From positions 1,426,001 to 1,490,000 of the forward strand of contig NZ_CP092968.1 of NCBI RefSeq assembly GCF_027571405.1: a stretch of DNA of 64,000 nucleotides, in the 5' to 3' direction. Below, piece after piece: positions 17,693 to 25,990 of the stretch. This DNA comes from Methylocystis parvus OBBP. GTDB taxonomy: Bacteria > Pseudomonadota > Alphaproteobacteria > Rhizobiales > Beijerinckiaceae. The position numbers and the translations under genes were made by a program. Under the pieces are notes generated by a model. The model was not told where the DNA came from and searched no databases. It saw only the letters and a program-made list of their open reading frames with translations. Every line of letters starts with the position of its first letter. Position 1 is the first letter of the stretch.

Positions 17693-18571
17693 ATGTCCGA
17701 TCTCGAATCCATTCTGTCTTCGGCGCAAGGCGGTCAGCTCGTCGCAAATCTGGCGCAACGCTTCGGTCTCTCCGACGAGCAGATCGACGCGGCCATCAAG
17801 GCGCTCGCGCCGGCGCTGGCGATTGGTCTGAACCGCGCTGCGGAGGAGCCGCAGGTCTTCGAAAAGACGGTCGGCGCGCTCGCGACGACCACCCGCTATT
17901 CCTTCTTCGACGATTCTGACGCCGCCCATAGCGACGATTCGGTCGAACTCGGCCGCGACCTCCTCTCCGAGCTCTTCGGCTCGCCCGCCGCGACCGGTCA
18001 GGTCTTGCAGGCGGCGGCCCGCGAATCCGGCGTGCGCCCCGACATTCTGAGCCAGCTTCTGCCGATCCTCGCCTCGGTGCTGCTCAGCGGCCTCACCAAA
18101 TCGATCAATGAGAAGGGTCTCGGCGGCATTTTGGGACAGCTCGCCAATTCAGGCGCGCTGGGGCCGATGCTCGAGCAGATCCTCGGCGGCGGCGGCCCCG
18201 CGACCCCGCAGCCTTCGCCGGCTCCCCGCGGCGGCGCCGCGGGCGGCGGTCTTGGCGGCGGTCTTGGCGGCCTGCTCGGCGGCATTCTGGGCTCGCTGCT
18301 CGGCGGCCGCCGGGCTCCTCCCGGCGGGGGCATGGCGCCGCGCGGTCCGGGCGGCGGCCTCGATCGCGAAAGCCCGCTCGACGCGAATGCGGGCTCAGGC
18401 GGCTCCGGCCCCGCCGGCTTGCCGGCCGGCCTCGACCAGGCGTCCATCCAGGACGCCATCGAGCAAATCAAGAAGACGCTGCAAGTCGGCCAGAGCGCCG
18501 GCGGCCGCCCGTCCGGACAGGCCCCGTCGGACCTCGAGAACATTCTGGGTCAGATTCTCGGGAAGCGCTGA
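17693..18571 (+). CDS. DUF937-like protein with glycine-rich tail
   Basis: 292 residues. MSDLESILSSAQGGQLVANLAQRFGLS and the following helices fit DUF937 (YidB-like): repeated helical blocks with VLQAAARESGVRPDILSQLLPILASVLLSGL. After about 155 residues comes a Gly/Pro-rich region including GGGLGGGLGGLLGGILGSLLGG. The end (DLENILGQILGKR) echoes the beginning (DLESIL), suggesting an internal duplication. Start fixed by GGGAG before the ATG at 17693. Function of the family is unknown. Confidence 0.78.
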   Translation: MSDLESILSSAQGGQLVANLAQRFGLSDEQIDAAIKALAPALAIGLNRAAEEPQVFEKTVGALATTTRYSFFDDSDAAHSDDSVELGRDLLSELFGSPAATGQVLQAAARESGVRPDILSQLLPILASVLLSGLTKSINEKGLGGILGQLANSGALGPMLEQILGGGGPATPQPSPAPRGGAAGGGLGGGLGGLLGGILGSLLGGRRAPPGGGMAPRGPGGGLDRESPLDANAGSGGSGPAGLPAGLDQASIQDAIEQIKKTLQVGQSAGGRPSGQAPSDLENILGQILGKR

Positions 18572-18616
18572 TACGCCTTGCAACGGAGCGGCGCCGGCCT
18601 TTCGCCGACACAGACG

Positions 18617-18638
18617 GACGCGCGCGCGGGCGCGCGTC
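18617..18638. terminator. GC hairpin between convergent genes
   Basis: GACGCGCGC pairs perfectly with GCGCGCGTC around GCGG, between the convergent DUF937 and pilin genes. There is no T run, so it may be a weak or Rho-assisted terminator. Confidence 0.35.
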
Positions 18639-18642
18639 AGAA

Positions 18643-18807
18643 TCAGAAATTGCCGATCAGCGGGCCGAAATACATTTTGGAGAGCGTGACGCCCGTCACC
18701 CGCGCGCCTGCGACGATCAGAACCGAGACCATGATCGCGATCACCGCGTATTCGACCGCGGTCGCGGCCCGCCTGTCGGCGATAAAAAGACGAACTGACC
18801 TGCGCAT
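18643..18807 (-). CDS. Flp/Fap-type pilin subunit
   Basis: 54 residues: MRRSVRLFIADRRAATAVEY..., a short basic leader, then the Flp hallmark A-T-A-V-E-Y-A-V-I-A followed by one hydrophobic helix. Glu at +5 of the mature helix and the adjacent Tyr are the residues conserved in tad-secreted pilins; a prepilin-peptidase cut before ATAVEY (or AATAVEY) is expected. A strong GGAGG lies just upstream. No tad/cpa assembly gene is in the window, so it would depend on machinery elsewhere. Confidence 0.85.
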   Translation of the reverse strand: MRRSVRLFIADRRAATAVEYAVIAIMVSVLIVAGARVTGVTLSKMYFGPLIGNF

Positions 18808-19084
18808 CGGGCCTCCATCTCAGCAATGGTAAAATAGAAAGCTGTCAAAAGATTTAATGCAGAGGCAGCGTTTCCCGCGCCCTCTTGGACGGGCCGTTCG
18901 CCCCGCCTCGGGCGCGACATTTCGGGCGCTCCGAGCGCCGCTCTTGCGTCAGGCCGGCTTTTCCGGCAATCCATCCGCGCCGGCCTCGCGCGTCATGAAG
19001 CGACGCGGCGCGGTCGTCCCGCCCCCGCCTTGCGCCCGCCCCTTCGGTCGTTCTGACCTACCTTATGGAAAATTCAGAGTAAAA

Positions 19085-20473
19085 ATGGCTCGCGACGTTA
19101 CAGATACGACCCCGATCGCGTCACGCGACGCGCTCGTGGAATGGCTCGCAGCCGGTTGCAAGACCTCCGGCGCGCCTCTTCGCGTCGGCACTGAGCACGA
19201 GAAAATCCCGTTCTACTCAGACACGCTCGCCCCGGTCCCCTATTCCTGCATCGACGGACGCTGCGGCGTCGGCCGCCTGCTCGAGGGCGTCCAGGAGGCG
19301 ACGGGATGGGCGCCGATCATGGACCGCGACGCGCTGATCGGCCTCGCCCAGACCGATGGCGGCGGCGCCATCTCGATCGAGCCGGGCGGCCAGTTCGAGC
19401 TTTCCGGCGCCCCGCTTCTCGACATTCACGCGACCGATCAGGAACTCGGCGCGCATTTGTCCGCGCTGGCGGGCGTCGCGCATTCGCTGGGCGTCCAGTT
19501 CCTCGATCTCGGCGCCAGCCCCAGATGGTCGCGCGCCGAGACGCCGGTCATGCCCAAGCAGCGCTACGAGATCATGGCGGCCTATATGCCGAAGGTCGGT
19601 TCGCGCGGACTCGACATGATGTTCCGCACCGCGACAATCCAAGCCAATCTCGACTTCACCAGCGAAGCCGACATGGTCGAGAAGGTCCGCGTCGGGCTTG
19701 CCCTGCAACCGCTCGTCACGGCGCTTTTCGCCAATTCGCCCTTCCTCGACGGCAAGCCGACGGGGCGCCTGTCGCAGCGCTCCTATATCTGGCTCGATAC
19801 GGACGCCGACCGCACGGGCATGTTGCCTTTCGCCTTCGAAGACGGTTTCGGCTTCGAGCGCTATGTGGATTACGCGCTCGACGTGCCGATGTATTTCGTC
19901 AAGCGCGGCGATTTCTATCACGACGTCGCGGGCGCGAGTTTCAGGGACCTGCTCGAAGGTCGCCTGCCGCAGCTTCCCGGCGAGCGCGCGGTCATGTCGG
20001 ATTGGGCGAACCACCTCTCGACCATCTTTCCCGAGGTGCGGATCAAGACATATCTCGAAATGCGCGGCGCCGATGGCGGCCCACGCGCGCATATGACGGC
20101 TTTGCCGGCGCTTTTCGCCGGCCTCTTTTATGACTACGCCGCATTGGATCAGGCGCGCCAGCTCAGCAGGAATTGGGACGCGGCGGCGCGGCAGAAATTG
20201 CGAGAGGACGCGCCCGGTCTCGCGCTCGACGCCAGGATCGACAACCGGAGCCTGCGCGAGATCGGCCGCGACGTGCTCGCCATCGCGGCGGCGGGACTGA
20301 AGCGCCGCGCCTATCGCAACGCACAGGGCGCGGACGAGACGATATATCTGGCGCCTTTGGAGAAGATCGTCAGCGAAGGCCGCACCCTCGCTCAACGGCG
20401 CCTCGATCTCTATCACGGCGCCTGGGGCGGCTCGGTCGACGGCGCCTTCAGAGACTGCGTCATTCCTCTCTGA
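19085..20473 (+). CDS. gshA: glutamate-cysteine ligase
   Basis: 462 residues. ATP-dependent first step of glutathione synthesis. It is the plant/alphaproteobacterial GCS2-like class: RVGTEHEKIPF near the start, GGAISIEPGGQFELSG, MPKQRYEIMAAYMP, and TATIQANLDFTSEADM are characteristic blocks. The ATG at 19085 follows an AT-rich stretch; the longer open frame to 18857 adds Arg/Pro-rich sequence unlike the family. Terminated by a strong hairpin. Confidence 0.95.
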   Translation: MARDVTDTTPIASRDALVEWLAAGCKTSGAPLRVGTEHEKIPFYSDTLAPVPYSCIDGRCGVGRLLEGVQEATGWAPIMDRDALIGLAQTDGGGAISIEPGGQFELSGAPLLDIHATDQELGAHLSALAGVAHSLGVQFLDLGASPRWSRAETPVMPKQRYEIMAAYMPKVGSRGLDMMFRTATIQANLDFTSEADMVEKVRVGLALQPLVTALFANSPFLDGKPTGRLSQRSYIWLDTDADRTGMLPFAFEDGFGFERYVDYALDVPMYFVKRGDFYHDVAGASFRDLLEGRLPQLPGERAVMSDWANHLSTIFPEVRIKTYLEMRGADGGPRAHMTALPALFAGLFYDYAALDQARQLSRNWDAAARQKLREDAPGLALDARIDNRSLREIGRDVLAIAAAGLKRRAYRNAQGADETIYLAPLEKIVSEGRTLAQRRLDLYHGAWGGSVDGAFRDCVIPL

Positions 20474-20482
20474 GGATCAGCC

Positions 20483-20513
20483 AAAAAAACCCGCCGGATT
20501 GGCGGGTTTTTTT
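20483..20513. terminator. bidirectional intrinsic terminator
   Basis: AAAAAAACCCGCC pairs with GGCGGGTTTTTTT around GGATT, between gshA (+) and the porin-like gene (-). Confidence 0.92.
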
Positions 20514-20529
20514 GCGCTCGGTCTCGAAC

Positions 20530-20835
20530 TCAGCGGGGGAAGAGATCGTTCAGTCCGAACGGCGCCATTGGCTGGAGATGGGCGGCGCGTTGCACGCCGT
20601 CGGCGAGAGCGGCGTAACCCATCGGCGCCGCCGGCGCGCGCGCGATATTGTCGACCCTGACATGGCCGCCAATCTTGACGCAGCCGTTCGACCCCGCGAC
20701 CGCGACATAGTCGGAGCCATAACGCGCGCAGTGGTTGGAAGCTTCGGCCTTTGCGGCGGATACGGAAAGAGACGCCGCAAACGCAACGGCTCCTGTAAGG
20801 GCGAGGGCGCGGGCGCGGGAATCGGCAAACATCAT
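20530..20835 (-). CDS. short exported protein resembling the N-terminus of an alphaproteobacterial porin
   Basis: 101 residues, signal peptide (ALALTGAVAFAASLSVSAAKA), then NHCARYGSDYVAVAGSNGCVKIGGHVRVD. This matches the first strands of PF02530-type porins (two Cys, a Y-x-x-PGTDTCLKIGGYVR-like block), but the protein ends where the barrel would continue. It could be a porin remnant or a genuine small family. Two ATGs occur at the start (20835, 20832). Confidence 0.65.
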   Translation of the reverse strand: MMFADSRARALALTGAVAFAASLSVSAAKAEASNHCARYGSDYVAVAGSNGCVKIGGHVRVDNIARAPAAPMGYAALADGVQRAAHLQPMAPFGLNDLFPR

Positions 20836-21075
20836 GTGGCGGTCAGCCTCTATTCCGATTGCGACGTCGTGCGGACTCGCAATCTCGAACCCAGAAAATC
20901 ACGGCAAAAGCGGCCTTGAGGAGACATCGTCCGACTCGCCTTTGCGATTTGGGCACTACACCCAAACATCGTGGCAGCATCGTGTCTCGATCTGTTGAAA
21001 CCCGATCACTGTTGTGGAATAGCAACACATGCAGATTTATTTTTAGTAAACGAGCAAGAACTGGTTAAGTAGCGC

Positions 21076-21828
21076 TTACAAAGCGTTACTGCGCCAGTCG
21101 CCGATAGCGGCCTGAAGGATGGCGAGCGCGGCGACGGCCGCCGTGTCGGCGCGAAGCACGCGCGGCCCCAGAGAGAGAGTCACGACGTTCGGAGCCCGCG
21201 CAATCGATGCGCGTTCGGCGTCGTCGAAACCTCCTTCGGGTCCGATGAGCAGACTGACGCCCTGCGCCTTTTTCTCGAAGAGCGCCTCGTAGGGATTCGC
21301 GATGGCGGCGTCCTCGTCGCAGAAGACGAGCAGCCGCTCTTGTGGAAAGGCCGCGAGAAAATCCGTCAGCTCCACGGCCTCCAAAACGTCCGGCACGGTC
21401 AAAATGCCGCATTGCTCCGCCGCCTCGACGGCGTTGGCTCTCAAACGCGCCGCATTCACCTTGCGCACCTGCGTGCGGCGCGTGATGACGGGGACGAGGC
21501 GGCCCGTCCCCATTTCAGTGGCTTTCTGCGCCATATAATCGAGCCGCGCCTGCTTGAGCGGCGCGAAACAATAATCGAGGTCCGCCCCCTTGCTTTGCGC
21601 CCTCGTCATTCTTTCGACGCGCAATTTCGCGGAGCGCCTGGTCGCCTCGGCGATGACGGCGAGGAACTCGCCGTCGCGGCCGTTGAAGACGAGGACCGCG
21701 TCGCCTTCGCGCAGGCGCAGGACGTTGAGAAGGTAATTGAGCGCTTCGGCCGGCGGAACGAAAGCGAGGCCGGGGGCCAACGGAGCCTCTACAAAGAGGC
21801 GTTGCGCGGAAAAATCATAATGTGACAA
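21076..21828 (-). CDS. rsmE: 16S rRNA m3U1498 methyltransferase
   Basis: 250 residues. SPOUT-fold enzyme methylating U1498 of 16S rRNA. The knotted SAM-binding region shows LLIGPEGGFDDAE and LSLGPRVLRADTAAVAAL; PLKQARLDYMAQKATEMGTGRL is the usual central block. The start is TTG (21828) because the family N-terminus xxxYDFxxxRLFV begins there and no in-frame ATG is suitably placed. The 240 bases between this gene and the porin-like gene hold only AT-rich sequence. Confidence 0.94.
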   Translation of the reverse strand: MSHYDFSAQRLFVEAPLAPGLAFVPPAEALNYLLNVLRLREGDAVLVFNGRDGEFLAVIAEATRRSAKLRVERMTRAQSKGADLDYCFAPLKQARLDYMAQKATEMGTGRLVPVITRRTQVRKVNAARLRANAVEAAEQCGILTVPDVLEAVELTDFLAAFPQERLLVFCDEDAAIANPYEALFEKKAQGVSLLIGPEGGFDDAERASIARAPNVVTLSLGPRVLRADTAAVAALAILQAAIGDWRSNAL

Positions 21829-21986
21829 GATGGAGCCCTGTCCGGCGCGACGATAGGATCGTCCGCCTCATTTTGGCCGTTTTGAACCGGCCGCTTTGCC
21901 TGCGGGCGGACAGGTTGGCCAAAACTTGCGTGAGCGGCAAGCCTGCTGTTAACACAAGGGCAACATTTGAAACTGGATCCTAGCGA

Positions 21987-22439
21987 ATGAAGATCAGCGC
22001 CGCGTCCTTCTCGCGCTCCGTCTTGGGCTTATCTCTGCTTGCGCTCGTCGCGGGCGCGAACGTCGCCCATGCGCAGTCCTGCCAGGAAGACTTCCAGAAG
22101 CTGACCCAGCGGCGCATGGCGCAGATCCAGGCGCTGAACAGCCTCGGCAAGGCCGGCAAGGGCAAGATGGACCCCAACGCCGCCTGCCCCACCGCGAAGA
22201 AGCTTGTCGGCATCGAGAACGAGATGCTCGGCTATATGACGAAGAACAAGGAATGGTGCGCCATTCCCGACAATGTCATTGACGGCTTCAAGCAGGCCGG
22301 CGCCAAGACCAAGAATTTCGCCAGCCAGGCCTGCAGCGTCGCCGCGAAGATGAAACAGATGCAGCAGCAGCAGCGTGAACAGGCGGCCAATGGCGGCGGA
22401 ATGGGCGCGCCGCCCAAGCTTCCGTCGGGACCGTTGTGA
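21987..22439 (+). CDS. small exported protein with four cysteines
   Basis: 150 residues: signal peptide ending AHAQS, four Cys in the mature part (SCQED, AACPT, EWCAI, QACSV) that could form two disulfides, and a C-terminal Gln/Gly/Pro tail. Predicted periplasmic and helical. The stop overlaps the GTG start of ubiA (GTGA), so the two are probably co-transcribed. No named family recognised. Confidence 0.75.
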   Translation: MKISAASFSRSVLGLSLLALVAGANVAHAQSCQEDFQKLTQRRMAQIQALNSLGKAGKGKMDPNAACPTAKKLVGIENEMLGYMTKNKEWCAIPDNVIDGFKQAGAKTKNFASQACSVAAKMKQMQQQQREQAANGGGMGAPPKLPSGPL

Positions 22440-23389
22440 GCCTCACGCAGGAGAGCGGCGACGCCGACGCCGCGCTGCCCGATTCCCAGAAAGACCACCC
22501 GCTTTGGCGTCATGCGCCGGCGAGCCTGCGTCCCTATGTCCAACTTGCGCGCCTGGATCGCCCCGTCGGCTGGTGGCTGCTGCTGCTTCCCTGCTGGGAA
22601 TCGAGCGCAATGGCCTCGGCGGCGCTGCGTCAGGGCCCGAATTTCTGGCATCTGACGCTGTTCTTCATCGGCGCCGTCGTCATGCGCGGCGCAGGCTCGA
22701 CCTATAATGACTATGTCGATCGGGAGATCGACGCGAAGGTCGAGCGCACGCGCAACCGGCCTTTGGCGAGCGGGCGCGTCAGTCCGCGCGCCGCGTTGTG
22801 GTTCATCGTCGTGCAATGCCTCGTCGGGCTTTTCGTGCTGCTCTCTTTCAACGGCTACACGATCGCGCTCAGTTTTCTCTCGCTGCTGATCGTCGCCGTC
22901 TATCCCTTCGCGAAACGCTTCACCTCCTGGCCGCAGGCGATCCTTGGCTTCGCCTTCGCCTATGGCGCGTTGCTCGGCTGGACGGCGATCGCTGGCGCGC
23001 TGGCCGCTCCGGCCCTGCTTCTCTATGCGAGCTGCATCCTCTGGACGATCGGCTTCGACACGATCTACGCGCTGCAGGACGTACGCGACGACGCCATCGC
23101 CGGCGTGCGCTCGACGGCGCGTCTCTTCGGCGCGCAGGTCAAGCGCGCGGTCGGCGGACTTTATGCGGGCTCCGTGCTATGCGCGGCGCTTGCCGCCCAT
23201 ATGATCGGCGGGGGGCTGTTTTCCTATCTCGGCGTCGCCGCCTATGCCGCGCATCTCGCCTGGCAGATCTCGCTGACGCGCGAGGATGCGGCACCCGGCG
23301 CGGCGCTGATGCTCTTCCGCTCAAATCGGGACGCCGGGCTGCTGCTCTTCGCGGGCTTCTTTACGCAGAGCCTTTTAAATCTGCTCTAA
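22436..23389 (+). CDS. ubiA: 4-hydroxybenzoate polyprenyltransferase
   Basis: 317 residues, integral membrane, about eight or nine hydrophobic segments. Prenylates 4-hydroxybenzoate in ubiquinone synthesis. Both Asp-rich motifs are present: NDYVDREIDAKVERTRNRP and DTIYALQDVRDD. RLDRPVGWWLLLLPCW is the standard N-terminal block. GTG start coupled to the upstream gene by a 4-base overlap. Confidence 0.95.
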   Translation: MSLTQESGDADAALPDSQKDHPLWRHAPASLRPYVQLARLDRPVGWWLLLLPCWESSAMASAALRQGPNFWHLTLFFIGAVVMRGAGSTYNDYVDREIDAKVERTRNRPLASGRVSPRAALWFIVVQCLVGLFVLLSFNGYTIALSFLSLLIVAVYPFAKRFTSWPQAILGFAFAYGALLGWTAIAGALAAPALLLYASCILWTIGFDTIYALQDVRDDAIAGVRSTARLFGAQVKRAVGGLYAGSVLCAALAAHMIGGGLFSYLGVAAYAAHLAWQISLTREDAAPGAALMLFRSNRDAGLLLFAGFFTQSLLNLL

Positions 23390-23411
23390 GCCCGGCCGCT
23401 TTGCGGACTCC

Positions 23412-23618
23412 TCATTTATCCAATTCTCTCTTCGCGTCGAGACAGGAGTCGAGTTGGGTTTTGTTCATTTCCCAATAGGAGGCGTTGCAAAGGGCCTGGT
23501 AGCGGCTGCTGTTGAAAAACGACCAAAGATTGTAGGCCATAAGCAGGAGCGCCAGAACAAACGCGCCTTTGACCAGATTGTTGAAGCGCATCATCGGGTC
23601 GGAGTCGGACTTCGCCAT
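23412..23618 (-). CDS. small single-span membrane protein
   Basis: 68 residues starting MAKSDSDPMMRFNN; one transmembrane helix (GAFVLALLLMAYNLWSFF), then a short region with two Cys (LCNASYW, DSCLDAK). GTGGAGG about 8 bases before 23618 decides this start over the upstream in-frame ATG at 23630. Convergent with ubiA. Function unknown. Confidence 0.7.
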   Translation of the reverse strand: MAKSDSDPMMRFNNLVKGAFVLALLLMAYNLWSFFNSSRYQALCNASYWEMNKTQLDSCLDAKRELDK

Positions 23619-23674
23619 GGCTGCCTCCACTTGCCTCGAATTTTATGCCTTCGCCGGACGCCGTCAATCCGCGC

Positions 23675-24856
23675 TCAGTCGAGAGTCTGGCGGAACCGCA
23701 TCACGGCGACGCTCATCGCGACAAGCGCGAAGAGCGCCAAGGCGCCGGCGTCCGCCGCCAAATCCGAAAAACCCGAGCCTTTGAGCATGACCGACCGGAC
23801 AATGCGCAAATAATGCGTGAGCGGCAGGGTCTCGCCGAGATATTGCGCCCAAATCGGCATGCCATAAAAGGGAAAGAGGAAGCCCGAGAGCAGCATGCTC
23901 GGCAGAAAGAAAAAGAAGGTCATCTGGATCGCCTGAAGCTGGTTCGCGGCGATGGTCGAGAGCGTATAGCCCATCGACAGATTGGCGACGATGAACAGCA
24001 GCGTCAGCGGCACGAGCACGAAGAGCGAGCCGACGATCGGCACATGGAACAGGAAGGATGCGACGATCAGGATCGTCGCCATCTGCACGCCGCCGACGAG
24101 CACATAGGGCGTGATCTTGCCGAGCATGATCTCGACCGGCTTCACCGGCATGGCGAGCAGCGCCTCCATCGTCCCGCGTTCGATCTCGCGCGTCACGGAA
24201 AGCGCCGTATAGATCAGCATCGTCATCGTCAGGATCGTGCCGATGAGCCCGGGGACGATATTGCGCCGCGCCTCGCCGGCGGGATTGTAGCGGCGCTGCA
24301 CCTGCAGATCGAAAGGCGGCGCGGTTTGCGCCAGCGATGCGAGCGGCCCCGTCAATTCACGGTCGAGCGCCTGACTGGCCGCGCCGAGCGCCGCCGCCAC
24401 CGCCACGCCCGTCGCCGTCGGGTCGGTCGCGTCGGCGACGATCAGGAGCGACGGACGTTCGCCGCGCACGAGACGGCGCGAAAAGTCCGGCGGTATCTGG
24501 ATAACGAATTGCGCGCGGTTGGAGAGGATGTATTCGTCCGCGTCCGCCTCGCCCGTCGCGATATATTTGATGTTGAAATAATCCGTCGCCCGCAATGCGC
24601 CGACCACCGCGCGCGCCATCGGGCTGTCGTCGGAAACGAGCACCGCCGTCGGCAGATGCTTGGGATCCGTGTTGATGGCGTAGCCGAAGAGCAGAAGCTG
24701 GATGAGCGGAATGCCGACGATCATGCCGAGCGTCGGCCGATCACGCCGAAGCTGGATGAACTCCTTCACGAACATGGCGACGAGACGCTGCCAGGATTGC
24801 GCAAGAGCGCCGCGCCGCGCCGGCTGCGTTTCCATTCGCGTGGGCGCGTCCGTCAT
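23675..24856 (-). CDS. ABC-2 type transporter permease
   Basis: 393 residues in the YhhJ/YbhR/YbhS mould: a membrane helix near residue 30-60 (PTLGMIVGIPLIQLLLFGYAI), a large extracytoplasmic domain, then five C-terminal helices including GTMEALLAMPVKPVEIMLGKI and PSMLLSGFLFPFYGMP. Its ATG overlaps the ATPase gene's stop by 4 bases. With the ATPase and HlyD protein it forms a tripartite drug- or lipid-type exporter; substrate unknown. Confidence 0.9.
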   Translation of the reverse strand: MTDAPTRMETQPARRGALAQSWQRLVAMFVKEFIQLRRDRPTLGMIVGIPLIQLLLFGYAINTDPKHLPTAVLVSDDSPMARAVVGALRATDYFNIKYIATGEADADEYILSNRAQFVIQIPPDFSRRLVRGERPSLLIVADATDPTATGVAVAAALGAASQALDRELTGPLASLAQTAPPFDLQVQRRYNPAGEARRNIVPGLIGTILTMTMLIYTALSVTREIERGTMEALLAMPVKPVEIMLGKITPYVLVGGVQMATILIVASFLFHVPIVGSLFVLVPLTLLFIVANLSMGYTLSTIAANQLQAIQMTFFFFLPSMLLSGFLFPFYGMPIWAQYLGETLPLTHYLRIVRSVMLKGSGFSDLAADAGALALFALVAMSVAVMRFRQTLD

Positions 24857-25794
24857 TGCCCGCTCCGGTGATTGCGCGTCATCAGGTCGATGAACACGTC
24901 TTCGAGCGTCGCTTCGTCATGCGCCCAGCGTTGCTTGGCGCTTGCGCAGCGTTGCGCGATCGCCTCCATCGCGGCGGCGTCGCGCCCGCCGACATGTAGA
25001 GCGGCGCCGAAGCGCGCCACCATGTCGACGCCTTGCGTCGTCTTCAGCTTCTCGGCCAATGCGTCGAGGCCGTCGCCGGAGACGACATAAGTCGTCAGTC
25101 CCGCTTGAGCGACGATTTCCGCTATCGTGCCCGAAACGAGGAGCTTGCCGTCGAGAATATAGGCGATCTCGTGACAGCGCTCGGCCTCGTCCATGTAATG
25201 GGTCGAGACGAGAACGGTGAGGCCTTCATTGGCGAGATGATGGATCTCGTCCCAGAAATCGCGCCGCGCCTTGGGATCGACGCCGGCCGTCGGCTCATCG
25301 AGGAGCAGCAATGATGGGCCGGGAAGAATACAGGCGCCAAGCGCGAGCCGCTGCTTCCATCCGCCGGAAAGCTCGCCCGCGAGCTGGTCCGCCCGCGCCG
25401 TCAGTCCGAGGCGCTCCAGCGCCGCCTGCGCGGCGTCCTCGGGCGCTTCGAGTCCGTAGATGCGGGCGACGAATTCGAGATTTTCGCGGATGGTGAGATC
25501 GCGATAGAGCGAGAAGCCCTGCGTCATATAGCCGACATGGCGCTTGATCTTCTCCTGCTCAGCGCGGATGTCGTAACCGAGGCACCGTCCCTCCCCGGCG
25601 TCGGGCGTGAGCAGTCCGCACAACATACGGATCGTCGTCGTCTTGCCGCTGCCGTTCGGACCGAGAAATCCGTGTATGTGTCCGCGCGGGACGGCAAGCG
25701 TCAGATTGTCGACGACGGTCTTGGTTCCGAAGACCTTGGTGAGGCCTTTGACGTCTATGGCGATGTCGGGCGACGCCGGGATCATGGCCTTCAC
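24853..25794 (-). CDS. ABC transporter ATP-binding protein
   Basis: 313 residues with one nucleotide-binding domain: Walker A GPNGSGKTT, signature LSGGWKQRL (one change from LSGGQ), Walker B LLLLDEPTAGVD, and H-loop STHYMDEAERC. YbhF-type homologues often carry two fused domains; here there is one. The C-terminal ~70 residues match the regulatory tail of ABC-2 ATPases. GTG start at 25794; an ATG three codons in is an alternative. Confidence 0.93.
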   Translation of the reverse strand: MKAMIPASPDIAIDVKGLTKVFGTKTVVDNLTLAVPRGHIHGFLGPNGSGKTTTIRMLCGLLTPDAGEGRCLGYDIRAEQEKIKRHVGYMTQGFSLYRDLTIRENLEFVARIYGLEAPEDAAQAALERLGLTARADQLAGELSGGWKQRLALGACILPGPSLLLLDEPTAGVDPKARRDFWDEIHHLANEGLTVLVSTHYMDEAERCHEIAYILDGKLLVSGTIAEIVAQAGLTTYVVSGDGLDALAEKLKTTQGVDMVARFGAALHVGGRDAAAMEAIAQRCASAKQRWAHDEATLEDVFIDLMTRNHRSGQ

Positions 25795-25813
25795 GTCTCG
25801 CGCGGGCGCAAAT

Positions 25814-25940
25814 CCCTCCCCTTTACGGGGAGGGCGGCCCCGCGAAGCGGGGTCTGGCAGTGTTTGCTCCCGACGACGCCGGTAACGAAAAGCGCCCCAC
25901 CCGGCGACCTTCGGTCGCTGCCTTCTCCATAAAGGAGAGG
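25814..25940. repeat. intergenic palindromic (REP-like) element
   Basis: CCCTCCCC/GGGGAGGG (25814-25834) and CCCCGC-GAA-GCGGGG (25838-25852) are followed by smaller hairpins near 25905-25940, filling the gap inside the exporter operon. Similar units occur at 28.8 and 50.1 kb. Confidence 0.7.
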
Positions 25941-25990
25941 GATTCGCTGACGCCCAGCGCCCGGGATGCGACTCTGAAATCTCGCGTCGT

